Below are positions 12,038 through 24,584 of a stretch of DNA of 64,000 nt, one piece after another. This stretch comes from Lonicera japonica. Its lineage: Eukaryota > Streptophyta > Magnoliopsida > Dipsacales > Caprifoliaceae. Below the pieces are notes generated by a model. That model was not told the origin of the DNA. It was given only the letters and a program-made list of their open reading frames with translations, and searched no databases. Made by a program: the position numbers and the translations under genes. Numbering within the stretch: position 1 is the stretch's first letter; every line of letters begins with the position of its first letter. Where the stretch lies: the NCBI GenBank assembly GCA_021464415.1, contig CM038467.1, positions 52,247,309 through 52,311,308 on the forward strand, given 5' to 3'.

Positions 12038-13495
12038 TATTAGAGTGATATACTAAAAGCCATAATTTTCTTATTGGTTAGGATATGTTATAAGCTTGGT
12101 TTTGCTATTTTAACGAGAATTTTTATGGGCAATGGTTGCATTATATTATTTATTTAAATATTGTGCATGTGTGTCTTTTATTCCATATAGTAGATGATTT
12201 GGTGTGTAGAGTATAGCTTACACATAGAAGATCATATCATCGGTTCTTGTGGAATATAAGTTTAATGGTTCACATTCTTAGATAAAATTGAACACCCATC
12301 GATAGGATTGTAGCACAAGTTTTAGTAGTTTATCTTGACTACATGAAACAATATAGTTTTAACTCGTTGTGCTAGTACACTTTGTGTGTATTGAATATGA
12401 CCGGTTTGGGTTAATTGTTTTTATATTGACTATATAAAATAATTTAAAATCCCATGGTTATTATGATTACTTATGCTCTTAATCTTGAAATAATTAATAG
12501 ACATATATATGTAGTGTTTGTTGTTATGACTCATTAAGAGTGAGATTCATTTATGGATCAATAGTCTTCGTGAATTGGATGACGACACTATATGTATGAT
12601 GAGTATTAATTATTGACGGAATCCACATCCCGGTATAGGGATTGATGACAGCCCCTTAAGAAGCTTATAAGTTTTGATCATGTCAAACCTTGCAAGTGGA
12701 TTATGTTAATCCGACATGTCAAATAAGTTAAGTGGTAGGATCAAGGATTAAGAAGTCATTTAAATATAATTTTCAGTAATTTAATTTAAATGACGGTTAT
12801 CTGTAATCTTAACGTGAGGAGAATAATAAGTATTTAATAATAAGGAGCTCAAAATATAATTTTGAGATAAGGACGGGAGTGCAATTATAATTCTTTAGTG
12901 GTGTGAATTATAATTTATGGAATGAACTAATTTATAGTGGAATTAGGATTCTAACATTCCATATGAAGCCCAAACACTTATTTCTCCTTAAGGTCCCTAT
13001 CGTAGCCTTATATATATGCCAGCCTTGTCTCTTCTCATTATAACAATAATTCTCATGAGTTAGGGTTTGTTCTATTGACACAGGAGAAAATCTTGGTGAT
13101 ACCGTAGCCTAAACTCGGTGCAAGATTTGATAGCGGAAGTAATACGATAGAAGATCTATAGGTTTTCGGTACTACAGTCGTAACTTTTGATCGCATCGTT
13201 GGATCCGGCTGATTTTTGGATATGTCGTTCGGAACGCAAAGTTACTAACATTGCGTGAGAAATCAAGACGATCAGATGTCGTTTCGATGGCGAAAATAAT
13301 CAATTTTCGCAGCCCAGTGAGAATTAAAAAATCTGACCAAATCGCAATCTGATACTTTCAAACCCTAGTCTCCTCATATGGATCCTCTACATGATCCATA
13401 AAGGTGAAATCCCTTTATTGTTATAGGGTTGTAGCAAAAGTATTTTGTTCAATCTATACCCAATATCAAACGATCATGTATTTATGTCTCCATCA
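12038..13495 (+). mobile_element. Copia solo LTR, 1.46 kb, TSD ATAAC
   Basis: It runs from TATTAGAGTG (a mutated TGTTAGAGTG) to CTCCATCA, flanked by ATAAC at 12033-12037 and 13496-13500. It is the same family, in opposite orientation, as the LTRs of the minus-strand copia element at 24733-32134, which fixes both termini independently. A TATA box TATATATAT lies at 13009-13017. No internal region remains. Confidence 0.9.
13009..13017 (+). promoter_or_regulatory. TATA box of the copia solo LTR
   Basis: TATATATAT lies in GC-richer context just upstream of the presumed R region. The same sequence is present in the related LTR copies. Confidence 0.5.
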
Positions 13496-13500
13496 ATAAC

Positions 13501-13745
13501 CATGTTGAGTTTTACAATTTTTTCCTGTGAGATCAATGGTTTCAGCCAACCATTCTCAACAATTTTCACCTTGGATGAAATCAATCTACCTCTATCTCCA
13601 CCTAGATCTTTACCTTAATACACCATGGATCAATCTTTTAAACTAACCATGTAGATCACCGCTCAACACCAGCTGCACGATCGTCCACCTTAGTAAATGC
13701 ACATCCTGGTGAGCACAACACCACCACCCACCCAAATTCAATATT
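13501..13745 (-). repeat. Continuation of the ~560-bp repeat array
   Basis: This matches the array (GATCAATGG..., TCTCAACAATTTTCACCTTGG, CCATGTAGATCACCGCTCAACA). It is the right part of the unit split by the copia solo LTR. Confidence 0.6.
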
Positions 13746-14954
13746 CTAGATCTGCTACGACTTATTAAGTAAGTGTACTGTCCATATAACAATTAGTGCA
13801 AAACGATGGTTCCTTCAAACTTTCATGTTACAACGAAGCTTTCTTGCAGCAATAAATTCTGGTGAACGTACCCATGTTAAAATTGTTTTCTCTAGCAAAA
13901 TGAATCCACCCCATTGTTGTTTATACATATACAGTCAGAATTTTCAAACATGTAGTTGGTTGGTGACATATACGTGTAAACAATGTCTTTCTTTGATGCA
14001 AATAAAAGAAATAGGTATATATTGTCAAGGCCTTATATATATTCAGCTAAAAAAAATACAAATTTAAGTGAAAACTACCATTCTTCAATATAGTGGCCTT
14101 TTCGGTTAAGAAAGCCCTTAATTTTGGTGATTCTTCTATGACCACCTTAAGATTTTCATTGCTTGGTGATACATAGTGGTTGGAAGAAATGGAATATTTT
14201 AGAGAAAGAAGAAATATGGAGAGAGAAACATACATGGCAAGAATACAAAGTCCTTCCAGTCAAGATTTTATTATATTAAAGTTAATTTCAATTTTACATT
14301 ACTTAGTGATTTTCCAATGCCAAATGCATGCTTTAAAGGATTGTACATTATGCTTAAAACTAAGGCCATTCATGTGCAACCATCCAAACAAAAGGAAGAA
14401 AATAAAGATGGAAAATAAACCTCCCCTATATATCTACAATCTGTCCTAAAACGGATAATTTTCTTGCGGGCCATGTTTTTAGTAATAGATTTTCGTCTTT
14501 AAAGGACTGGTTTGTGAACGGACTGTCCACTATAGAGCCTACATGGCATATGCCTTCTTCTTTGACCTAAATTTCTTATTAAAAAGGGCAAACTGATTTG
14601 TAAGCTACAAAAATAAAGAGCTAAAAGCCTACAAACAATTTAGTGTTGAGTACAACAAAAGCCTCAAAACAAACGCATAATTAATAAAATCATTAAACAT
14701 AATGCCAGCCACTGATTTCTAGTGCTAAACTTCTTTAATTCGACTTTTAGCTCAACTTTTATTTTTAAAAAAAAGCCCGCCTAATGATTCGTACAATGTT
14801 CATAAAAACCAATAAGAAAAACAGATGGCCACGATAATTTTAGCCAAACTAAAGGCAATAAGAAAACTCTCACGAATCAAATACATGCTTTAGAATTTGA
14901 ACCTTATAGGCTTATAATTGAAGTATAAAAAAACAATCTTTACACCTATCAATT
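13746..14954. other. AT-rich intergenic DNA
   Basis: No gene is supported. Frames of 60-90 codons on both strands overlap each other, lack family features and are judged accidental. Confidence 0.45.
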
Positions 14955-15203
14955 TCAGTAAATGGAGCTTCAAATCTTAGGGCAGCGTTTGGTAAGAAGA
15001 AAAATATCAGGATGAATTCATCGCCTGTCATAAAAGAAGCATCAAAATTCGCTGGAGGTTTTGATGTACCTGATGCGTTTCCTTTGCTCATGTTTATTCA
15101 TGTGATTAGCAGTATGAAAATTGCACTAGAGAAATGGCACCACAGGGCTAAAAAGATTCTTGATGATGTAATCACGAGCATAAAGCAAAAAAGAATGCAA
15201 TGA
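14955..15203 (+). pseudogene. Cytochrome P450 (CYP71-like) fragment
   Basis: The frame reads ..LRAAFGKK.. and then VIKEASKFAGGFDV, PDAFPLLMFIHVISSMK and LEKWHHRAKKILDDVI. This follows the segment between helices E and G of CYP71-type P450s (RAAFGKK, (I/V)KEA..LAGGFDVADLFPS, K.LHxISGMK.KLEK.H...D.IL). The heme-binding, I-helix and N-terminal membrane parts are absent, so it is a relic of roughly 80 residues. Near 14990-15035 the translation departs from the family and returns, consistent with a 2-base and a 1-base insertion that cancel. It could be a scrap captured by a transposon or the last trace of a deleted gene. Family is fairly sure, subfamily not. Confidence 0.65.
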
Positions 15204-15785
15204 TGATCAATGGTGATATATAAAATGTCCCACGTCAAACCTATTATTTTGGCATGTGTTAGAACATGTGAACACCTCATTTTGCGACCCTCGCAAGAAT
15301 CATGATCTCTAATGAAACAAGAACGCATGCATGCACGAGAATTCCTAGATGCATACATACCATACATATGTTATATAGATCAAAGAAAGAAGCCGGAAGG
15401 ACCCCCGGATGAGAAGTTACGAGAATTACCAGAAACTATCGAAATCAAAAACTGTCAAAACTCCTGAAAACTTGTGAAAGGAGAGTTACGCATTTCTGAT
15501 CATCCTCAAACATTGAGGATTGTTAGACATTACCATAAGGAGTATCATACTCGAAAATCAGCTCGATCCGATGGTCGGATCTCCTAAAATTTAGAAAACC
15601 AGAAGTTTGTTTTGGGTAATCAAAAGGGAACTTTCCTGAAGTCAAGATAAGCTCCAATTTGGTCAGTATATATGTATTGTTGTGGGTAATAACATATCCA
15701 AAATTTAGCTTTATCGGACATGGGATCATCAAGAATTAATTCGTTTATCATGCAAATCTAGTCGAAATGTCCTTTATAGAAATTA

Positions 15786-16290
15786 GAGTAAATGGAGGCC
15801 TTCCCGAACTCTGATCGATCTCAAATTCTGATGCAAGTTAGAAAACATTTGGAGGGGAAATATATCCAAAATTAAGGAAGATCCAATGACTATAAGTTGA
15901 CTTGTCGTTCAAACAAGTGACCTTGTCTACAACAAGTACCTTTCCTACGCGGGAACAAACGCTTTGTACCAATCCGAGGAGACCGAGTTCTTCCCAAACT
16001 CCGATCGTCTTCAAATTTTTATAGGGTCTATAAGACTTCTATCGGCTATATATATCAAAAAATAAGTATCATCCAACAGTTAGAACTTTACTTTTCGTAC
16101 AAACAAGTGACCTTGTCTACAACAAGTACCTTTCCTACGCGGAAACAAACTCTTCGTACCAATCAGAGAAAAAGGAGTCCTTCACGAACTCCGATCGAAT
16201 TGAAATTTTAAAAAAATCTAGAAGACTTCTATTCCCAACACATATCAAAAAATCAGCATAATCCAACGGTGGGAAGGTTTCGCAATAAGC
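15786..16290 (+). repeat. 190-bp U3 tandem repeat, about 2.6 copies
   Basis: The anchor CGAACTC(T/C)GATCG recurs at about 15805, 15995 and 16185, exactly 190 bp apart. The segment AAACAAGTGACCTTGTCTAC occurs at 15911 and 16101. The repeats end about 50 bp before the TATA box, a usual place for LTR enhancer repeats. Confidence 0.85.
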
Positions 16291-16342
16291 TCTAAGAGTT
16301 CTGTTTGCAATATCTTTTCTTGCTCTCTAAGCATTTTTCAAC

Positions 16343-16350
16343 TATAAATA
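16343..16350 (+). promoter_or_regulatory. TATA box of the 15267 LTR
   Basis: TATAAATA followed by a C-rich leader. The related LTRs at 39070 and 54362 have the same TATAAATAG. Confidence 0.65.
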
Positions 16351-17287
16351 GACCCCCCCTCCATTCATATTTTCCATCAACAATCAAGAGGATTTCATGG
16401 TACACACCAAGAGACTCTTATTCTCTTCCTCCAAGGGAACTCAGGTATAATTTTCTCTATCTTCTTTTATTTATTCGTCAGAGTTATAATTCATATTCTT
16501 GTTTGCATAATTTTTATCACTTTATAGCTTTTCAAAACGTTTTTCAAATTGTTTTTCAAAACCAACGGCGTATAACAAACCCTAATCCAATTTCAAAATA
16601 GTATTATTATTTTCTTAATTTTCTAAAAGCCTGGATTAGTGGTATTGTTATACGAAGTAATCGATAATCGCTATATATTCAATCTAACTCATAGATTGCA
16701 GTTATATGTGATAAATATTCGATTATGAGAGCACTAGTGCCATCTATAATGGTTTAATCAATAGACTTGGTACACAATTGGTCAACTCGCCTCATCGAAT
16801 CAGTTTCCAAAAAGCCCAAAGCTTTACAAAATCACTTGTTTCATTGCATCTATTATTATCAAACTGTCTTTTTCAAATCACACACACTTATTTCCAAAAT
16901 CATGGGCGAACTAGGAAACACATCGTTTTCATCACATCCCCAAAATCCTAGTTTCTAAAGCAAGCACGGAAAGCTGTAAAGTAATAGTAATAGCATGCAA
17001 TAACTGAATTATAATACGCGCATATCCTACTTAAGAGACCGAAATGGCGAATTGAGTGCCTAACACCTTCCTAATTCGTAACTTAATCCCCGAACTTTCG
17101 AATCAACTGGTTTCGCATACATTGTGTATAAGAGGATATTTAGTCCATAAATACGTATCTTTTACACAAACCTTTTATTTCTTTAGTAAAACAAACTGGT
17201 GACTCTTATTCTTTTCAAAACCTATTTTCAAAGCAACACGGAATTGCCACCCACGAGGACTCAGGAGTCGAGAACGCGGGTCTCACA

Positions 17288-18321
17288 CCTAGTACCAGAA
17301 GATTTTGATCCTCTTCATTACATTTTAACCCATTTTTCCTCGATTAACGTCTCGATGAATGACATACGTAATTGAAGAAAGACTTGTTTCTTATTAAAGT
17401 CGAATGTTCCATGCACCATTTATGGAAGCGTGCATTAACAGAAAATTGGGGAGCGCATAATGAAAAAGAGCCAAATCTATATTAAGGAGATATAGATAGA
17501 AATAATATATAATATTGATTTAATAGGTGGGCAATAGGCATGATCCGAAACATTGGACTAATGCTTAGTGCTTTGATGGATCTTTAGATGATTTTAAAGG
17601 GACGAATCTCGAGTTTATACTATTTGGGGCCAGAAGAAAGATGTTTTAGGGATATTGTTTAGAACTGCAAATATTGAATCTTGCTTAACTTCTATAACGC
17701 TTTGACTGAAAACTCTCAAACGGAATCAAATCACTCAAGCTTTTGACTGCATGTGTTTTTTTGAATATTTCACTTAGGGAAAAAAGTAGTTCATAATTAT
17801 TCACCAAAACACTGTGATTTAATTCAATAGATTTAAAGCATCCATGCATTTATGTATTTTAGTGGGAACCCCCTCTTTATTTCTCTTAAAGTAAAGTACT
17901 TATGTGCAAGAAAATTGCATAAGCACAAAAACAAGAAGTAATTAAATATAATGAAATGAAGCACTGTTGACCTTTCTCTTAAATTGTATAAGCATGCAGG
18001 ATCCTAATCATGTCTTTATATACTAGCTCAAATAGAATCCGGTCAATTCTTATATGAATAGTATTAGAACTCTGCACATTGTAAAGCTCATACCCATTAT
18101 ATGCACTAGATAACCCATAATAAAATTGGTTAATGTGTAAGATCATTCTAGATATAAATAGGCCTCCCAACAATACGCAATATATATTCCAACAAGCACA
18201 TCTTCATTACATAAAACAGTTGTATGGAAAACAAAGTACAACATAAACATACGCCACAACTTGTAGAATCCAATTACTAGCATATACTCTACTTTCTTTA
18301 TTCCCAATGGAGAAATTACCT
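17288..18321. other. Intergenic DNA downstream of the receptor-like gene
   Basis: No reading frame of note. It separates the LTR from the 3' end of the minus-strand receptor-like gene. Confidence 0.4.
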
Positions 18322-18327
18322 TTTATT
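18322..18327 (-). terminator. Candidate polyadenylation signal of the receptor-like gene
   Basis: The minus strand reads AATAAA about 40 bp past the stop codon at 18368. Position fits, but such hexamers are common in AT-rich DNA. Confidence 0.35.
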
Positions 18328-18367
18328 ATAAAAGCCTAACAAGCTACTGTTGAAATTAATAAGGAAT

Positions 18368-21349
18368 TCAACTTCTTTGTCCCCTCTTTCTCTTCCTTCT
18401 CCCATTTGCTTTCTTCATTCCAAATTTCTCCACAAACCATTCGTGATTCTTTGTGGCTAAAATACGTCCACTGATCAACCCCACCACTAGCCCACTTCCA
18501 AGTCCAAAGCATATGACTACCAAATCTACTCCATTAGGAAACTCATAATCATCACCTTGTTCAATGGTTAAAGGCGGTGTTGTCCCTCGATCTCCACATC
18601 TCTTGGATAAAGGCTCTCCACAGAGAGCTGAATTCCCTATGTAGGAACCGTTCTGAAATGTATCGAATTGTTTTCCTTTTGGCACAGGGCCACTGAGATT
18701 GTTATAGGACATAGATAGAACAGCAAGAAAATTTAGAAGCACCAATTATGCAGGGATCTCCCCTGAGAGTTTGTTTCGAGAAAGGTCCAATGATTCAAGA
18801 CGTGAAAGTTGCCCCAAAGATGGTGGGATGGGACCAATAAGGTCATTATTCGAAAGGTTGAGTGATTCAAGCCCCTTTAAGCTTCCAATAGAATGTGGAA
18901 TCTCCCCCTTGAATTTGTTGCTAGAGAGATCAACGGCTGTGAAGAGATTGAGGATTTTCTGATAATTGGTTTTTACGGATTTCGTTGTTATGGTCATTGT
19001 GTAATCAAAGCTAAAATCCCATTCTCTCACTTGTACTAAAATGGTTATGTTTGCCTTCAGATATGCTACTTGGTCTACATGAGCAATTTTCATTGCGTTC
19101 CAGTCTACAGGTAAGTTACCAGTAAAGCCATTGTTAGAGAGGTCAATAATCCGCAATTCAGGGAAATCTTCATTCATTATGGGACCCTCTACTGGACCAT
19201 GGAATCTATTAGACCGCAAGACAAGAATCCTTAACCTTGGAAGAGCTCCCAACCAAAAGGGGAAAGTGTCCTCTATATGGTTGTCTCCAAGATCAAGAAT
19301 CTCAAGATTTATACAATTTTCCAGTGATCTCGATATCTGCCCCTCCAATAGATTTTGACTTAAATCGATCATCCTTAAATTGTTTCCTTCTCTATATGTT
19401 TGAAGAATGCTTCCTGAGAAGTTGTTGCCCTTGAGATCTAGTACTAACAATGAACTTAGGTTTCCCAAACAAGGAGGAATTGTTCCATGCATGTTGTTAT
19501 TAGAGAAATCAAGTATATGAACATCACTCATGCCGCAGAAGGATGAAGGAATTTCTCCGGTCAGTAAATTGGATGATACTTTGTAATATAATGTTTTAAG
19601 TGATGGAACTGGGAGTGGTCCTCGTAGCATGTTATTACTAAGGTCTAGTGTACCCAGGTTAACCCACGGAAGAACTTCTGGGAGCTGCTCAAACCCTTCC
19701 AGTTTGTTATACCTGAAGTCTATTGTCCTAAGGGTTTCTTTGGACATATTAGACACCCACTCTGGTATTTTGCCGTGAATTTTGTTTCCTACAAGGGTCA
19801 GTGCCTCCAGTTCATCTTGGAAGCGTAGGAAATGAGGGAACTCTGTCATGTTACATTGGTCTAAAAACAAAAGGCTGAACCTTGGAAGAGTGTTATTGGT
19901 TTTGTTGTTATGGAGCAATGTAATACGATTTCCTCCTAATTGGAGCTGGGTAAGTTTTCTCAGGCTAAGAAAAATGTCGATCTCCACCATGCCACTCAGT
20001 TTATTAACTGTAAGACTCAGAAAATCAAGATTTTTGAGTTGAGAGAATGAGCTTGGGATTTGGCCATGAAATTGATTATTTGAAAGCTCTATGTAATTTG
20101 CTTGGGTCATGTTTGTAAGCCAAGACGGGATTTCACCAGCCAATTGGTTATCGCTGAGGTCTATTTCTGCAAGTTGGGTGAGGTTTGCAAAAGATGATGG
20201 GATCTCACCAAACAGATTGGCAAGATTAAGGTTCAATTCGGTGAGTTTTGTTAGCTTACCAAGCCAAAAGAGATCCCCTCCGTCCAACTTATTTAAAGAA
20301 AGTGATAATGTAGTGAGTTGAGAAAGGCTTTCCAAAATAGGAATTGGCCCACTGAACTGATTACTGTGAAGGTCTAAGTATGTCAGAAGAGTCAAATTAT
20401 TGAGTGAAGCAGGAAGGTAACCAAAGAAGTGGCAGACACTAAGGCTCAAAATGCTCAAGGAACTGAGATTTCCGATAGAGTATGGCAGCATACCAGAGAA
20501 ACCTGTAATGTCAAGTTCTAAAATCTTAAGGGGACTATTTTGGTGAAATTCAGGCAAAGAACCAGTTAGATTCTCATTGTCCCATGCAGAGAGAATTTCT
20601 AGATTTGGTAGGTGGAATATGGCTGTTGGGAATTCACCATAGAGCCCGGAGTCTTCGAGGATGAGAGACCTCAAAGATGTTAAATTGCCCAAGTTCTCCG
20701 GTACTTGAGAAGATATATCTACCTCAGAGAGATCAAGTTCCTTCAAGTTGGTTAAGTTTTGAACAAGGCCTCTTAGACCAGGCTTCTCAAGTTTCAAAAA
20801 CCTTGCGTAAGTGATGTCAGTATTTCTGGACAGATCAAGCGAAACCAACTTGGACAATCCCGAGATCTCGGATGGGATTTGACCGTAGAACATGGACAAG
20901 GAAAGATTAAGGGTTGTTAACATTGAAAAACGTATGATTTCAGATGGAATTCTAGAGTAATTGAAGTCATTATCAGCAAGGTTGAGTGTTTGAAGGTGAA
21001 CAAGGTTGAAGAGACTGCTATTTGAGTCGATAGAACCGTAGAGAAAACTACTATTCAGTACCAGGCCAATCACGTGCCCAGTGTCTTGGTCGCATTCGAC
21101 TCCGTCCCATGTGCAGCAATCGCCGTCCCTTCCAAGCTTCCACGATGCAACTTTTGGATAAGCTAAAGGATCACCAGACGCATTTTCACGAAGTGAAAGG
21201 CTCTGCTTGAACTGTATTAAAGCAGTGTGCTCATTGTTGTGGCACAATGGTTGCGCAGAAGAGTACGATTTGGTAACCATAATAGGAAGGAAGGTATATA
21301 GTAGGAAAAGGAGACGCATGAACAGGAACAGATAGAAAGATGAAGCCAT
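18368..21349 (-). pseudogene. LRR receptor-like protein gene (Cf/RLP type), interrupted by one in-frame stop
   Basis: Receptor-like proteins of this type sit in the plasma membrane and sense microbial or endogenous ligands with partner kinases such as SOBIR1 (family knowledge). The 867-codon frame starts with a hydrophobic signal peptide (residues 1-31) and an LRR N-cap with paired cysteines (LCHNNEHTALIQFKQ, CCTWDGVEC). A long run of extracellular LRRs (LxxLxxLxLSxNxxxGxIP) follows, with an island near residues 755-800 (TITTKSVKTNYQKIL). At 18746-18748 a TAA follows GEIPA. The same frame continues to 18368 with one more LRR, the C-cap (GKQFDTFQ..LCGEPLSKRCGD), an acidic stretch, one membrane helix (VVICFGLGSGLVVGLISG) and a short basic tail. 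A single CAA-to-TAA change would explain this. The product would stop before the membrane anchor and be secreted. Intronless, as usual for the family. Confidence 0.9.
18746..18748 (-). other. Premature stop codon in the receptor-like gene
   Basis: TAA lies exactly in frame between the 867-codon 5' part and the 125-codon 3' part. Relatives usually have Gln here (GEIPAQL), so a C-to-T change in a CAA codon is the simplest origin. A sequencing error or transcript editing cannot be excluded. Confidence 0.8.
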
Positions 21350-21412
21350 GATTTTTGTAACTAAGTTTGTGTAGGCTGGAAGGATGAGAATAGAAGGTCA
21401 TCGAGGAGCTTT

Positions 21413-21420
21413 TATTTATA
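21413..21420 (-). promoter_or_regulatory. TATA box of the receptor-like gene
   Basis: The minus strand reads TATAAATA about 65 bp upstream of the ATG at 21349, implying a short leader. This supports the chosen start codon. Confidence 0.6.
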
Positions 21421-24400
21421 CAAAATGATGATCTCACAGTCTAAAACTTACAGACAGATCTGAGCCACACATGAAGGACCCTTTAATAATTATCAAGTTC
21501 CACCTTATCTTTATACTACAATTATTAATTATCTCGCTTTTGAAAATATCTTTACTAGTTATCTTTTATTCTTTCTTGTACCAGTTGAATTAATAAACTT
21601 TCTTAATTCAACTACTAATAATAAAGAGCCCTTCCTACTTTAAGTGAGACTCGAACCACTACAATTTTCATTTTTCACGAATTATAGAAGACATAAAAAC
21701 CAATTTGTTACCTATATGAAAGTCAAAATTGAAGATACCTAAAAGTTTTGGTTTCATTTAGTACTACTCTGATAAAAACCGAAAATATTGATCTAACTTA
21801 ACGAAAACAAAAAAAAATGTGATATTGAAAATATCAATCAATGATGATGAAAACACCAATTCTAGAATTATCGTAAAAAACATAATATCAACATTATCAA
21901 ATAACTATATACAAATATTATAAAATGTACAATAGAAACTCGATAAAATAATAATCTCGCCAAATTAACAAATTTTGTCAGTCCCAACTCGGGCACAAGA
22001 GCTAAATTAATATTCTTGCTAATTTTATAAGATAATAATTTTTTATAAGGTCTTCTTAGGCCCATCGGTCACATAATTTAGTAATTCACCTTTTCATAAC
22101 TACTATTTGCTGAGAGATAATCCGATGATCACTTGATTATATTTGATATTGTTCCCTGCCTAACTTGCAAGTTGAATTTTTTATAAACTCGCTTTTTGTA
22201 ATTACTTTTGAGTTGAGGAATGATGTTAATTCTTGTATTCACACATGACTTTTTGCATTTCATCACTCATTGTTACTTTTTTGATACCTTTGATAGGAAG
22301 CCATTCGAATAGAAGTGTGGAAAATAATATAATTTTTGTAATGTAATAATAATAATAATATAATTAATTGAAGACCAAAGGATAATATAATTAATTAATT
22401 AATTAAGTTTGTAGGAAATAGAAATTTCGGGAAGACCAATATTACAATACCGGAAATATAAATCTTTCAAATTATTTAAGATAATATAATTTATTTAATT
22501 ATGTTTATAAGAAATAAAATCTAAGGAAGATCAAGGGAACAATATTTGAAACACAAATCTTTTGATAAATTAATAAATTATCAACTTTTTGATAAATTAA
22601 TAATTTATTGATAAATTAAAACCTCATTTAATTAATAAATTGGCCTGTGCGAACCTTATTAATTTATAAAAAAAATACCGTAACTACTATTAGTACCAAG
22701 AGTCTAGAGGCAGGTTTTCTTTTCTATTGTAGTTAAAAAGGAAGATACTTTAATTTTGACATTTCTTTTTTAAGGAAATGAAAACCAAAAATTAAAATAT
22801 AGCAACATAGAAAACGGTAAGAATTTTTGTGAGAAGTATGAAAATTAATTGAGGCATGTTGCGGAATTAACTCTTACATTTTACATTTTTTTCATGCAAA
22901 AAAATTATTTCGGTGGCGATGAAAAAAAAAATACACAAAAAATAAAAGAAGATGGTGGATACATTCTCACAAAAATGACTATGAGATGGATTTATTCTCA
23001 GGACATGCATCAACTTATTTTCCAACTTCTTACCAATATCAATTTTCTTTTCTACCATTTTACATGTCGCAATCAAACGGAATCTTAAACGCTTATAAAT
23101 TGCACGGGTTGGTATTAATCTTTTTATTTCGAATTCTAATTGATAAAGTTGTTAATTTGATATCGAACATTATTTTCAATTTTGGTTTTAGTGAAAACGG
23201 ACAAATTTATCAAAATAATACCCCGATTTTCTAATACATCCTAGTGCTACTAACAAAATAGTGAGTAAACTAAGATCGCCTAGAGGAAAATCTTATATAC
23301 TTTGGACTCATTAAAATTAAGTTGATACCAAGTAGTCTTTTACTTTGTAATTTTAAGAAACTCCTTGTCTTGTTAATATTTTTATGAATTTAAGTTTGAA
23401 TACTGTGACCTTATAAAATCTTTATAAAAATTAATCTATTTAGCAAAAAATTTCGTGTTTAAATTCTTCCGAATACAGTCGTTCAAAAAATTTGAATACC
23501 ATCAAAAACCGGGTGTAAGTCTCCGAAGACTTTACTGTGTGTGATGGTGGCAATTTCCTTTACTTATTACACACAGGACTAAAGTAAGAGAAATCAAATT
23601 GATTTGACGGTCAATGTCAAGCATTGACCTGGATAGACCACTTGATTGTTGCGTGTTAAAAACTTATCCTTTGTCTTTGCCATAGTTATTAGGGGCCCAC
23701 GTAATTATGGTTAACTCAAAAAATGGAATTAAATTAGTCTTACTAAATTGGTTTGGTTATATTTATAAAATTAATTAAATTAGTTTAATTTTGGGATTCA
23801 GCATAACCAATTCAAAACTAATAATGCATAATAATTTATATTTAGTAAATGTATGCGTATTATGTAATATTTAATATTATTGGTTAATTTATTCACAAGT
23901 ATCTTAGACTATAAATATACTAGTAAAGCCGGTGCCTTTGGCATGAAAAAAATTAATTAATTTTACTTCAAAAGGAATTGCATGTGCAGCAATAGTTAGT
24001 GGTCGGGTTTGGGGCGAGTTGTGCCAAATTCAACTCCGATCCGTCTAAAAATATAATAAATCTAATCTCAATCCAAGACTGAAAAGAGTTTAATTATGAA
24101 AACTCGAAGACGCCGCATTTATTATATTGTTGAACCTGCACAATATTGACACTTACATATTATTATGGTATTTAAAGGAAAAAATATTATATATTTAGTT
24201 GGTTTGAGTTCAACAAGCTAAATTTATATAAAGGTAATTTGGATAGACCCCAAATTGCATTTATATTTAGAACTAACCTATGCCCACAATAAATAAATAG
24301 TAAAATGGTTTGGATTGGGTATTAAATTTTTGGAACCGGTTAGGTTATTTTGATTTAGGTTTAAGTAGTAAACTGATTAGATCCGAACCGTGTGCACCCC

Positions 24401-24584
24401 TACTATTGACCATCTTATCTACTCAAATGGATTCTAAGTTGCATTCGTTTTATTAGAGAAAATTAATGGGTTCTAAGTTCTTGTGTCATAATTATATTCA
24501 AACCAATCAGGTCTTCTTATTCCATACTAAATAAATTATTTTTTCTACAATTTGTTTTATCCATAAGAACAATTTTCAATTTTA
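21421..24584. other. AT-rich intergenic DNA with transposon-like traces
   Basis: No gene is supported. Segments at 21880-22080 and 22550-22700 are runs of GATAAATTAATA-type sequence with CCCAACTCGGGCACAAGAG, resembling a dispersed dicot repeat that I cannot name securely. A stretch at 22880-23093 is described separately. Confidence 0.4.
22880..23093. mobile_element. Half-copy related to the 878-1163 MITE
   Basis: The right end GCAATCAAACGGAATC resembles the terminal repeat of the MITE at 878. Interior words line up in the same order (TTTTTCATG..TTTCGGTGGCGATGA against TTTTCCATG..TTGCTTGGTGGTGAGTA). The left terminal repeat is not recognisable. Confidence 0.4.

Larger units (their letters stand above)
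15267..17287 (+). mobile_element. LTR of the TGTGAACACC gypsy family, 2.0 kb
   Basis: It begins TGTGAACACCTCATTTTG, like the solo LTR at 54362, and ends GAACGCGGGTCTCACA, like the other members. A TATA box (16343) and a 190-bp U3 repeat are inside. The flanks (GAACA and CCTAG) do not match, so this is either a rearranged solo LTR or the LTR of a truncated element. CCTAGTACCAGAAG just after the end may be a decayed iMet-type primer site. Frames within it are not genes. Confidence 0.75.

Noticed and set aside
18771..20321. Plus-strand frames across the receptor-like gene
   Set aside because: Antisense shadows of the LRR coding sequence.
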